64,000 nt of DNA from Staphylococcus warneri. GTDB taxonomy: Bacteria; Bacillota; Bacilli; Staphylococcales; Staphylococcaceae. Under the pieces are notes generated by a model that worked only from the letters and a program-made list of their open reading frames with translations, did not search any database and was not told the DNA's origin. The translations under genes were made by a program, and so were the position numbers. This document shows, in pieces, positions 33,425 through 42,372 of the stretch. Location: positions 930,001-994,000 of the forward strand of contig NZ_LR134269.1 in the NCBI RefSeq assembly GCF_900636385.1, in the 5' to 3' direction. Each line of letters opens with the position of its first letter. Within the stretch, counting starts at the first letter, position 1.

Positions 33425-33850
33425 TTATTCAAATTGAGCTTGAATTTGAGCAGCAATTTCTTTTTTAGTTTCATCATTTATTACATCTTCATGTGTTTCC
33501 CACTTATAACCAAAGCCATCAATGTCATTTTCATATCTTGGAATCAAATGGAAATGTAAATGGAAAACTGATTGATCAGCGAATTCACCATTATTTTGTA
33601 TAATGTTTAAGCCATCAGGATTAAATGCTTTTTTAATTGCATTCGCTACTTTAGGAAGGGCAACACCAATATGTTTCATTGTTTCTTCATCTGTTTCAAA
33701 GATATTTGCTGAAGCTTTTTTAGGAATTAAAAGTGTATGACCTTTCGTTACTTGAGAAATATCTAAAAAGGCATAGACATAATCATTTTCATAAATTTTA
33801 AAGCTAGGAATTTCACCAGTAATAATTTTACTGAAAATCGTTTCAGACAT
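33425..33850 (-). CDS. hit: HIT family nucleotide-binding protein
   Basis: A 141-residue histidine-triad hydrolase of the HINT type, acting on nucleoside phosphoramidates or similar nucleotides. The triad HLHFHLIP lies near residues 97-104, preceded by the QNNGEFADQSVFH segment; N-terminal FSKIITGEIPSFKIYE is typical. GGAG precedes the ATG. Divergent from ecsA, as in B. subtilis and S. aureus. Confidence 0.94.
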   Translation of the reverse strand: MSETIFSKIITGEIPSFKIYENDYVYAFLDISQVTKGHTLLIPKKASANIFETDEETMKHIGVALPKVANAIKKAFNPDGLNIIQNNGEFADQSVFHLHFHLIPRYENDIDGFGYKWETHEDVINDETKKEIAAQIQAQFE

Positions 33851-33981
33851 GTTGATTACACTCCTCTTCTCTTCATCTTAAAATATATTATAGCATTACT
33901 AACAAAAATTCGTCATTCATCATAGCTAATTTTAGGTGTAATTCATAATTTTTGATACAATAGGTCTCGTGGAGGTGCCTT

Positions 33982-34722
33982 ATGACAGTAAAAGTAGAAC
34001 ATCTAACAGGTGGTTACGGTAAACGACCTGTAATTAAAGATATCAATTTTGAATTAAGAGAAGGCGAAATCGTTGGATTAATAGGTCTAAATGGTGCTGG
34101 TAAAAGTACTACTATCAAACATATGTTAGGACTTTTAACTCCTACATCTGGATCATTATCAATTTCTAACACTAATATAACTGACGATATTGAAACATAT
34201 CGTCGAAAATTATCATATATTCCAGAGTCACCAGTTATTTATGAAGAATTAACGTTACAAGAACATATTGAAATGACTGCAATGGCATATGGACTATCAC
34301 AAGATGAAGCAATGAAAAGGGCAGAACCGTTATTAAAAATATTTAGATTACAAGATGAATTAAAGGTTTTTCCAAGCCATTTTTCAAAAGGTATGAAACA
34401 AAAAGTGATGATTATATGTGCGTTTATCGTAAATCCTGAATTGTATATTATTGACGAACCATTTTTAGGTTTAGATCCGTTAGGTATACAGTCCATGCTT
34501 GATTTAATGGTAGAAAAGAAAAATGAAGGGCGCACTGTGTTGATGAGTACACATATCTTAGCAACTGCCGAACGCTATTGCGATCGTTTTATTATTTTAG
34601 ATAAAGGTGAAGTTGTCGCTTTTGGAAATTTAGATGAATTAAGGGCACAAACTGGGCTCAACCATCATACACTAGATGATATTTATATACATGTTACTCA
34701 AGGTGGACATGCCAATGAATAA
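33982..34722 (+). CDS. ecsA: ABC transporter ATP-binding protein EcsA
   Basis: ATPase of the EcsAB transporter, which affects protein secretion and intramembrane proteolysis in B. subtilis; its substrate is still unclear. The 246-residue protein has Walker A GLNGAGKST (36-44), signature SHFSKGMKQK (degenerate LSGGQ, usual for EcsA), Walker B LYIIDEPFLGLDP and the H-loop STHIL. GGAGGTG precedes the ATG. It overlaps ecsB by 8 bp. Confidence 0.94.
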   Translation: MTVKVEHLTGGYGKRPVIKDINFELREGEIVGLIGLNGAGKSTTIKHMLGLLTPTSGSLSISNTNITDDIETYRRKLSYIPESPVIYEELTLQEHIEMTAMAYGLSQDEAMKRAEPLLKIFRLQDELKVFPSHFSKGMKQKVMIICAFIVNPELYIIDEPFLGLDPLGIQSMLDLMVEKKNEGRTVLMSTHILATAERYCDRFIILDKGEVVAFGNLDELRAQTGLNHHTLDDIYIHVTQGGHANE

Positions 34723-35938
34723 TCAAGCAACAATATTATTTAGAAAGCGTCAAAAGGCGATACGTAAAGAAAAAAATTACTATAATAAATTTATTTTTAA
34801 TGGTCATTTTACAGTCTTTCTTTTAATCTTGTTTGGTGCTTTTATCATGGGGTATGGTGAGTGGTTAAAACATATACCGGAGCATATTGATTATGCACTT
34901 ATAACTAGTATCATTTTGGCGATTGCTTCATTATTTCCATTAAGAACATTATTAAAAGAAGCAGATCAAATCTTTTTATTACCATTTGAAAAGTACATGA
35001 AAAGCTATATGACATTAAGTATACAATATAGTTACTTTGCAAGAATAGTAACGCAATTGGTATTACTCATCGTACCATTGCCATTATTTTATAAATTGAA
35101 TCATCACCATTTGCAATACTATATTGTTTTTGTAGTATTCGCACTCATTCTACCTTATTTAGTGTTATGCCTAAGATGGATTGGTTATCGATTAGGTGTA
35201 TCAACTTGGTTAATGAATATAGGCTTTTTTATTATTTTAAGTATGAACTATTATTTGATCCTCGGATTACAAACGTATTTAGCGTTAATTGTCACTTTAT
35301 TAATTTTAGTATTGATTGCTACTTTAAAACCTAAAGCAGACAAACAATTATATCCATGGGATAGAATGATTGGATTAGAACATAGACATCATACAAATTA
35401 TTATAAATTTGTAAATATGTTTACCGATGTCAAACATTTGAGAGAGTCAGCGGTTAGACGTAGTTATTTAGATTTTATTTTACCGGTACCGAAAGGTCGG
35501 AAATTTAATGCTAATCAAATGTACTTATATTTATTTATACGAAGTTTTGTACGAGGTAGAGATGCTTTCAGTATCATATTAAGATTGACACTTATAGCAG
35601 TGATATTAATGGTATGGCTTTCAAATCCGGTAATCTCTATATTAATAGGTAGTTTATTTATGTATATCACATTATTACAAATGTCTCAGTTCTATACTCA
35701 ACAAGCTTATGGACTATGGCCACAGGTTTGGCCTGTACCTGATACAATTGTTATCAAAGGTTATGAGAAGTTTTTATATAGACTTATGATTATTATTGGT
35801 TTGATATTTACAATTACATTTTCAATTACGAATCCAACATTATTTTTCTTTTCAATCGTATTCTTCTTAGTTGGATATTTAACGATTAGAAGTACGATTA
35901 AAAAATTAAAATACCAAGAAACATTATTAAGAGATTAA
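34715..35938 (+). CDS. ecsB: ABC transporter permease EcsB
   Basis: Membrane partner of EcsA, 407 residues with about nine or ten hydrophobic segments beginning near residue 25 (FTVFLLILFGAFIMGYG). ATG codons at 34709 and 34715 are possible; AAGGTGG at 34700-34706 is correctly spaced only for 34715, giving MNNQATILFRKRQ. It ends at a bidirectional terminator shared with traP. Confidence 0.9.
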   Translation: MNNQATILFRKRQKAIRKEKNYYNKFIFNGHFTVFLLILFGAFIMGYGEWLKHIPEHIDYALITSIILAIASLFPLRTLLKEADQIFLLPFEKYMKSYMTLSIQYSYFARIVTQLVLLIVPLPLFYKLNHHHLQYYIVFVVFALILPYLVLCLRWIGYRLGVSTWLMNIGFFIILSMNYYLILGLQTYLALIVTLLILVLIATLKPKADKQLYPWDRMIGLEHRHHTNYYKFVNMFTDVKHLRESAVRRSYLDFILPVPKGRKFNANQMYLYLFIRSFVRGRDAFSIILRLTLIAVILMVWLSNPVISILIGSLFMYITLLQMSQFYTQQAYGLWPQVWPVPDTIVIKGYEKFLYRLMIIIGLIFTITFSITNPTLFFFSIVFFLVGYLTIRSTIKKLKYQETLLRD

Positions 35939-35940
35939 AT

Positions 35941-35992
35941 AAAAAGTTGTCCTAATAGCAAAAGTAATATCTTTGCTATAGGACAACTTTTT
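35941..35992. terminator. Bidirectional terminator between ecsB and traP
   Basis: Long stem AAAAAGTTGTCCT-ATAGCAAA with its complement ending at 35992, A-run and T-run at the ends. Confidence 0.92.
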
Positions 35993-35997
35993 TATTT

Positions 35998-36501
35998 TTA
36001 ATTATGATCTACTGGATATAAGTAACGTTCAAAGTAACTTGAATGTTGGCCACTATATCCAAAGAATTGATTTAATGCTGCTTTAGAAAAATGATCTTGG
36101 AATAAGTCAGATGACTTAAAGTCTTCATATGCACTACGATTAGCAAAACCAAAATACAATTTATATGTATTGCCTTCTAATGGTCGTAATAATCGATAAC
36201 TTTTGAACCCGCCGAAATTGTCAAAAGGTGCACCAAAATGAAGTAATTGTTTTTCTAATTGATTTTTATGATCTTCAGATGAAGGAATGAATAGAGCGCA
36301 GTAAAAATGTTCTTCATTAAATTCGCCCACGCTATATAATACTTCATATGCACTTGGATGTTTTAGTACAGATTTTCCTTCAGTTTCTTCTAATATAACT
36401 GAAGTATCTGATGCTGAATATTGGAATAAATCATGGTCTGGATTATTAAGTTGAATTTGATTTAAAAATCCATAAGTCCCATAAGATGTATATAAATTCA
36501 T
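35998..36501 (-). CDS. traP: TRAP family protein (target of RNAIII-activating protein)
   Basis: A 167-residue membrane-associated protein of the antibiotic-biosynthesis-monooxygenase (ABM) fold family. Three histidines (65, 78, 153) match the phosphorylatable set of S. aureus TRAP with a one-residue offset. Early work gave TRAP a quorum-sensing role through agr; later studies with clean mutants did not support it and pointed to DNA protection or heme-related functions, so the role is best left open. GGGAGG lies 8 bases before the ATG. It is between ecsB and the hem genes, as in S. aureus. Confidence 0.92.
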   Translation of the reverse strand: MNLYTSYGTYGFLNQIQLNNPDHDLFQYSASDTSVILEETEGKSVLKHPSAYEVLYSVGEFNEEHFYCALFIPSSEDHKNQLEKQLLHFGAPFDNFGGFKSYRLLRPLEGNTYKLYFGFANRSAYEDFKSSDLFQDHFSKAALNQFFGYSGQHSSYFERYLYPVDHN

Positions 36502-36835
36502 GACAGTTACCTCCCTTGTTTTTATTAATTATACGATTATCATTTTTTATTTTCTACCTTAAAAGTCTGATTTTTAAAATAAATGTATAAGAATGTATTG
36601 ATTTATTACAAATTAAACTGAAATTAAATGGAATTATATTATATCCATGATATAAAATGACGAGTTATTATATTGAATTTCAATATCTAAATAAAAAATT
36701 ATGACAATTTGTAAGTAGTTCATATTTCCAAATAATTTTACTATGTCTTTTTTATGACATTTAAGCACAATAAAATACGAACGAACATACAATATGATAT
36801 TATAGATAAGAATGATTTTAATTTAGGGGGACTAA
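36502..36835 (+). other. Intergenic region between traP and hemE
   Basis: No ORF, RNA gene or terminator was seen. The stretch must hold the divergent promoters of traP and hemE, but several AT-rich candidates exist and none is convincing by eye. Confidence 0.5.
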
Positions 36836-37873
36836 ATGGTGCATACCAAGAATGATACGATTTTAAAAATGATAAAAGGTGAAAAGACATCCCATACACC
36901 AGTCTGGTTTATGCGTCAGGCAGGGAGGTCACAACCAGAATACCGTAAATTAAAAGAGAAATATTCGTTATTCGAGATTACGCATCAACCTGAATTATGT
37001 GCATATGTCACACACTTACCAGTTGATAATTACAATACAGATGCTGCGATTTTATATAAAGATATTATGACACCGTTAAAACCTATTGGTGTAGATGTTG
37101 AAATTAAATCTGGAATCGGACCAGTGATACAAAATCCAATTAAATCAGTACAAGATGTTGAAAAACTTTCTCAAATTGATCCAAAACGAGATGTACCATA
37201 TGTTTTAGATACGATAAAAATATTAACTGAAGAAAAATTAAATGTACCGTTAATTGGTTTTACTGGTGCTCCATTCACTTTAGCTTCATATATGATAGAA
37301 GGCGGACCATCTAAAAATTACAATTTAACTAAAGCAATGATGTATCGAGATGAAGCTACTTGGTTTGCTTTAATGGATCATTTGGTTGCTATTTCCATAG
37401 ATTACGTTAATGCACAAATAGAAGCAGGTGCCGAGTTGGTTCAAATCTTTGACTCTTGGGTAGGCGCTTTAAATGTTCAGGATTATAGAAAATATATTAA
37501 GCCAGGTATGGATAAACTAGTAAATGGTATTAAGCGTCAACATCAAGTTCCAGTTATATTGTTTGGTGTTGGTGCGAGTCATTTAATTAACGAATGGAAT
37601 GATTTACCAATTGATGTGCTAGGTTTAGACTGGAGAACATCCATTCAGCAAGCTCAACAAATGGGCGTAAACAAAACATTACAAGGCAATTTAGACCCAT
37701 CATTGCTATTAGCGCCATGGGAAGTAATTGAAGAGAGATTAAAAGACATTTTAGACCAAGGTATGTCTAGAGGCAAACATATCTTTAACCTTGGGCATGG
37801 TGTCTTCCCAGAAGTTCAACCAGAAACACTTCGCAAAGTAAGTCAATTTGTACATGATTATACTCAACAGTAG
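36836..37873 (+). CDS. hemE: Uroporphyrinogen decarboxylase
   Basis: Decarboxylates uroporphyrinogen III to coproporphyrinogen III. The 345-residue protein has the N-terminal signature [16 protein letters not shown] with the catalytic arginine, [17 protein letters not shown], and the C-terminal [15 protein letters not shown] precedes the ATG closely. First gene of hemE-hemH-hemY, which make heme by the coproporphyrin-dependent route of Firmicutes. Confidence 0.97.
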   Translation: MVHTKNDTILKMIKGEKTSHTPVWFMRQAGRSQPEYRKLKEKYSLFEITHQPELCAYVTHLPVDNYNTDAAILYKDIMTPLKPIGVDVEIKSGIGPVIQNPIKSVQDVEKLSQIDPKRDVPYVLDTIKILTEEKLNVPLIGFTGAPFTLASYMIEGGPSKNYNLTKAMMYRDEATWFALMDHLVAISIDYVNAQIEAGAELVQIFDSWVGALNVQDYRKYIKPGMDKLVNGIKRQHQVPVILFGVGASHLINEWNDLPIDVLGLDWRTSIQQAQQMGVNKTLQGNLDPSLLLAPWEVIEERLKDILDQGMSRGKHIFNLGHGVFPEVQPETLRKVSQFVHDYTQQ

Positions 37874-37934
37874 TTCTATTAATTCAATTTGAATAACGTA
37901 AGTAATATGATTAGATTAAAGGGTGGTTTTATAA

Positions 37935-38858
37935 ATGAGTAAAACAATAGGATTATTAGTAATGGCTTATGGCACACCTTACAAAGAAAGTGACATTGAA
38001 CCTTATTATACTGATATCAGACACGGTAAAAAACCAACAGATGAAGAACTACAAGATTTAAAAAACCGCTATGAATTTATTGGTGGATTGTCACCATTAG
38101 CAGGTACTACAGACAGACAAGCAGAAGCATTAAAAGATGCCTTAAACGGCGCATATGACGATGTTGAATTTAAGTTATATTTAGGTCTTAAACATATTTC
38201 ACCATATATAGAAGAAGCGGTTGAGTCTATGAATAATGATGGGATTACTGAAGCAGTAACTGTAGTTTTAGCACCACATTATTCAAGCTTTTCAGTCGGC
38301 TCTTATGATGAACGTGCTGATCAAGAGGCTGAAAAATACGGTATTCAATTACATCATGTTAAACATTATTATCACCAACCGAAATTCTTAGAATTTTGGA
38401 CTAACCAAATTAATGATACTTTAAAACAGATTCCATCTGAAGAACATGACGATACTGTATTAGTTGTATCTGCACACAGTCTACCTAAAGGATTAATTGA
38501 AAGAAACAATGATCCATATCCTAAAGAGCTACATGACACAGCAGAACAATTAAAAGTTAAATCAAATATTATCCATGTTGCTGAAGGTTGGCAATCAGAA
38601 GGTAATACTGGTACACCTTGGTTAGGGCCTGACGTACAGGATTTAACAAGAGATTTATATGATGCGCATGGCTATAAAAACTTTATCTATACACCAGTAG
38701 GATTTGTATGCGAACATTTAGAAGTTTTATATGATAATGACTATGAATGTAAAGTTGTTTGTGACGACATCGGTGCAAATTATTATCGTCCAGACATGCC
38801 TAATACGCATCCATTATTTATCGGTGCAATTGTAGACGAAATTAAATCAGTATTTTAA
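37935..38858 (+). CDS. hemH: Coproporphyrin III ferrochelatase (CpfC)
   Basis: Inserts Fe2+ into coproporphyrin III (in Firmicutes the substrate is coproporphyrin rather than protoporphyrin). 307 residues: LLVMAYGTPYKESD at the start, the conserved metal-site histidine in SAHSLPKGLI and the glutamate in GFVCEHLEVLYDND. AAAGGGTGG precedes the ATG, 61 bp after hemE. Confidence 0.96.
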   Translation: MSKTIGLLVMAYGTPYKESDIEPYYTDIRHGKKPTDEELQDLKNRYEFIGGLSPLAGTTDRQAEALKDALNGAYDDVEFKLYLGLKHISPYIEEAVESMNNDGITEAVTVVLAPHYSSFSVGSYDERADQEAEKYGIQLHHVKHYYHQPKFLEFWTNQINDTLKQIPSEEHDDTVLVVSAHSLPKGLIERNNDPYPKELHDTAEQLKVKSNIIHVAEGWQSEGNTGTPWLGPDVQDLTRDLYDAHGYKNFIYTPVGFVCEHLEVLYDNDYECKVVCDDIGANYYRPDMPNTHPLFIGAIVDEIKSVF

Positions 38859-38873
38859 TAGAAGGAAGCGTGA

Positions 38874-40277
38874 ATGATTTTGAGTAAGAATGTAGCAATC
38901 ATCGGTGCAGGTATAACCGGCTTAACAAGTGCTTACTATATGAAAAAACAAAATCCTCATTTAAATGTAACCATTTATGAGGCAACCAATCGACCAGGTG
39001 GAAAAATCCAAACATACCGTAAAGATGGCTATACGATTGAATTAGGCCCAGAGTCTTATTTAGGTAGAAAAACGATTATGACTGATATAGCTAATGAAAT
39101 TGGATTAGGTAATGATTTAATTACCAATACGACAGGTCAATCATACATTTATGCTAAAAATAAATTATATCCGATACCGGGTGGTTCTATTATGGGCATA
39201 CCAACGGATATTAAACCTTTTATCAAAACTAAATTAATTTCACCATTAGGTAAACTTAGAGCTGGATTAGATTTATTTAAAAAGCCTATCGAGATAGAAG
39301 ATGACATTTCAGTAGGTGATTTCTTTAGACAACGTTTAGGTGATGAAGTTCTTGAGAATTTAATTGAACCACTAATGGGTGGTATCTATGGTACAAATAT
39401 AGATGACTTAAGTTTAATGAGTACATTTCCCAATTTTAAAGAAAAAGAAGAAGCCTTTGGTAGCTTAATTAAAGGTATGAAAGATGAAAAAGAACAACGT
39501 ATTAAACAACGTCAATTATACCCAGGTGCGCCTAAAGGACAATTTAAACAGTTCAAGCATGGTTTAAGCTCATTTATCGAAGCACTTGAAGAAGCTGTTA
39601 AAAATCAAGGTGTAGACATTCAATATAACACTAAAGTTGAAGATATTATTGTATCTCAAAGAGACTATCAAGTGGTTGTTGATGGTAAAAATGAAGTATA
39701 TGATGGTGTATTAGTCACTACACCTCAACAAGTGTTTATGCAATGGTTCAATCATGATCCAGCGTTTGATTATTTCAATACGATGGATTCAACAACAGTG
39801 GCAACAGTTGTCCTAGCATTTGATGAAAAAGATATTGAAAATACTTATGATGGTACTGGTTTTGTAATTGCTAGAACAAGTAATACAGATATTACGGCAT
39901 GTACATGGACATCTAAAAAATGGCCATTTACAACACCAGAAGGCAAAGTTTTAATAAGAGCTTATGTTGGTAAACCAGGTGATACTGTTGTGGATGATCA
40001 CACAGATGAAGAAATTGTTTCTATAGTACGTCGTGATTTAAAACAAATGATGACATTTAAAGGTGATCCTGAATTCACAATAGTCAATCGATTACCGAAA
40101 AGTATGCCTCAATACCATGTAGGTCACATTAAACAAATTAGAAAAATTCAAGAACATATTAAACGAACTTATCCGCGATTAAAAATTACAGGGGCGCCAT
40201 TTGAAGCGGTTGGCCTACCTGATTGTATCCAACAAGGTCATAATGCGGTTGATGAAATGCTAGAGGAATTACGTTAA
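38874..40277 (+). CDS. hemY: Coproporphyrinogen III oxidase (HemY/CgoX)
   Basis: FAD flavoenzyme oxidising coproporphyrinogen III to coproporphyrin III. The 467-residue protein starts with the dinucleotide fold VAIIGAGITGLTSAYYM and has RPGGKIQTYRKDGYTIELGPESYLG, LIEPLMGGIYGTNIDDLS and the C-terminal GAPFEAVGLPDCIQQG. GAAGGAAG precedes the ATG at 38874; a TTG two codons on is a less likely start. Sixteen bases after hemH; terminator downstream. Confidence 0.95.
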   Translation: MILSKNVAIIGAGITGLTSAYYMKKQNPHLNVTIYEATNRPGGKIQTYRKDGYTIELGPESYLGRKTIMTDIANEIGLGNDLITNTTGQSYIYAKNKLYPIPGGSIMGIPTDIKPFIKTKLISPLGKLRAGLDLFKKPIEIEDDISVGDFFRQRLGDEVLENLIEPLMGGIYGTNIDDLSLMSTFPNFKEKEEAFGSLIKGMKDEKEQRIKQRQLYPGAPKGQFKQFKHGLSSFIEALEEAVKNQGVDIQYNTKVEDIIVSQRDYQVVVDGKNEVYDGVLVTTPQQVFMQWFNHDPAFDYFNTMDSTTVATVVLAFDEKDIENTYDGTGFVIARTSNTDITACTWTSKKWPFTTPEGKVLIRAYVGKPGDTVVDDHTDEEIVSIVRRDLKQMMTFKGDPEFTIVNRLPKSMPQYHVGHIKQIRKIQEHIKRTYPRLKITGAPFEAVGLPDCIQQGHNAVDEMLEELR

Positions 40278-40296
40278 TACGTTTTATAATTTAATT

Positions 40297-40338
40297 AAAG
40301 CACTTTAAAAGGATAACAATGTCTTTTTAAAGTGCTTT
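40297..40338 (+). terminator. hemEHY operon terminator
   Basis: AAAGCACTTTAAAA / TTTTAAAGTGCTTT long stem with T-run. Confidence 0.9.
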
Positions 40339-40408
40339 TGATATAGAATAAAGATAAATACGTTCATGATAAAGACTGCTACTTAATCTAGAAGTGAGGT
40401 TGATAAAA

Positions 40409-40963
40409 ATGACAGATGTCATCATTGTTCATTCAAGTGTAGGAAATGCACATAATCATTGGTATGAATGGTTAGGTCACAATTTAACGTTAGAAGGATA
40501 TAAAGTCTCTCTTTTTAATTTAGAAGCTAATACTTCTGCTAAAATTGATATGTGGGTTAAGCAAATGCAACAACAATTAAATGTAAGAAAGAAAGATACA
40601 TATTTTGTAACACATGGATTTGGAACGATAGCGACTTTGAAATTTATAGAAACATTAGAACAAAATGTTGAAGGGCTATTCAGTATTGCTGGTTTTAAAG
40701 ATGATGCAGTAGACATAGATGAAAATATTGATTTACATGGAGTAACGATTAATTATGAACGAGTTAAAAGTAAAGTAGATCATTTTTATGGTTTGAGTTC
40801 TAAAAATGATACACATGTTTCATATAAAGAAACGAAGCGACTTATGGATACCTTAGATGGACGTATGAGAGTTGTTGAAGATGGTGGCCATTTTATGGAA
40901 GAGGATGGTTTTACTACATTCACATCACTACAAAATCGTATGCAAGGATTTATGACGCAATAG
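40409..40963 (+). CDS. RBBP9/YdeN-like alpha/beta hydrolase fold protein with altered nucleophile
   Basis: A 184-residue protein resembling the YdeN/RBBP9 serine hydrolases (N-terminal DVIIVHSSVGNAHNHWYEWL). The nucleophile elbow, normally GHSxG, reads THGFG here (near residue 72), so the serine is replaced by glycine, while the candidate acid (SSKNDTHV) and base (VEDGGHFMEEDGF) remain. It is probably not a classical hydrolase; a binding or other role is possible. The frame opens at 40394, but GAAGTGAGG at 40391-40399 favours the ATG at 40409. Confidence 0.75.
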   Translation: MTDVIIVHSSVGNAHNHWYEWLGHNLTLEGYKVSLFNLEANTSAKIDMWVKQMQQQLNVRKKDTYFVTHGFGTIATLKFIETLEQNVEGLFSIAGFKDDAVDIDENIDLHGVTINYERVKSKVDHFYGLSSKNDTHVSYKETKRLMDTLDGRMRVVEDGGHFMEEDGFTTFTSLQNRMQGFMTQ

Positions 40964-41226
40964 GGTAGGGAAATTAATAATATAATTTTAAATATGCGCC
41001 GTACTTATTTAGAATAGATAAGTATGGCGTTAGTCATTTGATATTGTGATCCATTTAGTAGCAGTAAGGGACGAAAAACAGAAAACATGAAAAATAGAAG
41101 ATGATCATTTAATAGAAAAGGTATCAATATTGGATGAAAGTTAATATAATAGAAGGCCATTTAGACACTTTTGTTATAAAATGAAATCAAGTAGTAATTT
41201 TTACACATTTTAATTTGGAATTAATA

Positions 41227-41255
41227 TTGACTAATAGTAACAAACTTAATATACT
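41227..41255 (+). promoter_or_regulatory. tRNA cluster 2 promoter P1
   Basis: TTGACT at 41227-41232, TATACT at 41250-41255, 17-bp spacer. Confidence 0.7.
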
Positions 41256-41347
41256 AATAAAGTGTTAAGCGAGAGCGTATTAAAGCAACTTGAACGTATC
41301 GATTGTTTTATTAATTCAAACAATGTAAATTTAGTTTTAAAAAAGTG

Positions 41348-41377
41348 TTGACTTTATTAAGCTAATGATGGTACAAT
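41348..41377 (+). promoter_or_regulatory. tRNA cluster 2 promoter P2
   Basis: TTGACT at 41348-41353, TACAAT at 41372-41377, 18-bp spacer, 27 bp before tRNA-fMet. Confidence 0.7.
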
Positions 41378-41403
41378 AATCAAGTAGTCAAAAATAATAT
41401 TAT

Positions 41404-41477
<74 letters not shown>

Positions 41478-41492
41478 TACATAGTTTTAATA

Positions 41493-41568
41493 GGTCTCGT
41501 AGTGTAGCGGTTAACACGCCTGCCTGTCACGCAGGAGATCGCGGGTTCGATTCCCGTCGAGACCGCCA
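41493..41568 (+). tRNA. tRNA-Asp (GTC), third copy
   Basis: Identical to 10437-10512; CCA encoded. Confidence 0.97.
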
Positions 41569-41581
41569 TTATTAATATTAT

Positions 41582-41654
41582 GGTTCAGTAGCTCAGTTGG
41601 TAGAGCAATGGATTGAAGCTCCATGTGTCGGCAGTTCGACTCTGTCCTGAACCA
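41582..41654 (+). tRNA. tRNA-Phe (GAA), second copy
   Basis: Identical to 10526-10598. Confidence 0.96.
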
Positions 41655-41666
41655 TTCGTCATTTTT

Positions 41667-41743
41667 GGCGGTTGTGGCGAAGTGGTTAACGCATCGGATT
41701 GTGGTTCCGACATTCGAGGGTTCGATTCCCTTCAACCGCCCCA
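41667..41743 (+). tRNA. tRNA-His (GTG), second copy
   Basis: Differs from the copy at 10854 by one base in the variable region (ACATTCG versus ACACTCG) and has an encoded CCA that the first copy lacks. Includes G(-1). Confidence 0.95.
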
Positions 41744-41764
41744 TAATCGTATTACATTTCACAT

Positions 41765-41838
41765 GCGGGTGTAGTTTAATGGCAAAACCTCAGCCTTCCA
41801 AGCTGATGTTGTGGGTTCGATTCCCATCACCCGCTCCA
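41765..41838 (+). tRNA. tRNA-Gly (TCC), proteinogenic
   Basis: 74 nt, anticodon TCC, with GG in the D loop and a normal T loop (TTCGATT), CCA encoded. It is the protein-synthesis counterpart of the four aberrant tRNA-Gly(TCC) at 11101-11438. Confidence 0.96.
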
Positions 41839-41845
41839 TTATTAT

Positions 41846-41920
41846 TCCACAGTAGCTCAGTGGTAGAGCTATCGGCTGTTAACCGATCGGTCGTAGGTTC
41901 GAGTCCTACCTGTGGAGCCA
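41846..41920 (+). tRNA. tRNA-Asn (GTT)
   Basis: 75 nt, acceptor TCCACAG/CTGTGGA, anticodon GTT, CCA encoded. Confidence 0.96.
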
Positions 41921-41921
41921 T

Positions 41922-41993
41922 GGCTCCTTGGTCAAGCGGTTAAGACACCGCCCTTTCACGGCGGTAACACGGGTTCGAGTCCCGTAGGAGTCA
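41922..41993 (+). tRNA. tRNA-Glu (TTC)
   Basis: 72 nt, acceptor GGCTCCT/AGGAGTC, anticodon TTC, CCA not encoded; one base after tRNA-Asn. Confidence 0.95.
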
Positions 41994-41997
41994 TACA

Positions 41998-42028
41998 AAC
42001 AGAAGTGAAATATCGCTTCTGTTTTTTT
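41998..42028 (+). terminator. Terminator between tRNA-Glu and tRNA-Ser
   Basis: AAACAGAAG-GA / TC-CTTCTGTTT stem followed by seven T; it separates tRNA-Ser from the rest of the cluster. Confidence 0.85.
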
Positions 42029-42045
42029 ATTTATCATATTATGAT

Positions 42046-42134
42046 GGAGAGTTGTCCGAGCTGGCCGAAGGAGCACGCCTGGAAAGTGTGTAGGCGCCAC
42101 AAGCGTCTCGAGGGTTCGAATCCCTCACTCTCCG
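42046..42134 (+). tRNA. tRNA-Ser (GGA)
   Basis: 89 nt, class II, acceptor GGAGAGT/ACTCTCC, anticodon GGA, CCA not encoded. Lies behind a terminator, so it needs readthrough or its own promoter. In S. aureus this cluster borders the island nuSa-beta. Confidence 0.95.
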
Positions 42135-42141
42135 TAAAAAC

Positions 42142-42178
42142 GCCTAGAATGGTTTTAATCCATTCTAGGCTTATTTTT
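42142..42178 (+). terminator. tRNA cluster 2 terminator
   Basis: GCCTAGAATGG/CCATTCTAGGC 11-bp perfect stem with TTATTTTT tail. Confidence 0.9.
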
Positions 42179-42338
42179 GTTTTCTTTTAAATTAGGCATT
42201 AATTTGAGGATAAGAGAATTTAAATGAAAGTCTAAATTCTAATAAAAGTGAGTAAAGTTGCCCAATCAAAAATTGAAGACCATAAAGAAAGACAACCACA
42301 CAACGTTAAAAAAAGAAATAAAACATTAGAATTATATA

Positions 42339-42366
42339 TTGAGAAATAAAATAAAAATGTTATAAT
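42339..42366 (+). promoter_or_regulatory. Promoter of the candidate small RNA
   Basis: TTGAGA at 42339-42344 and consensus TATAAT at 42361-42366, 16-bp spacer. Confidence 0.5.
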
Positions 42367-42372
42367 ATATAT

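Larger units (their letters stand above)
40964..41403 (+). other. Gene-free leader region of tRNA cluster 2
   Basis: No ORF was seen. A hairpin CGCCGTACTTAT/ATAAGTATGGCG (40997-41029) without T-run follows the hydrolase gene. Two tandem promoters at the right drive the tRNA cluster, in the same style as P1/P2 of the rRNA operon. Confidence 0.6.

Noticed and set aside
35998..36501. Calling TRAP a quorum-sensing regulator
   Set aside because: The agr-regulating role was disputed by later mutant studies; only family membership is claimed.
41511..42190. Open frames over tRNA cluster 2
   Set aside because: Same artefact as in cluster 1; tRNA genes explain the sequence.
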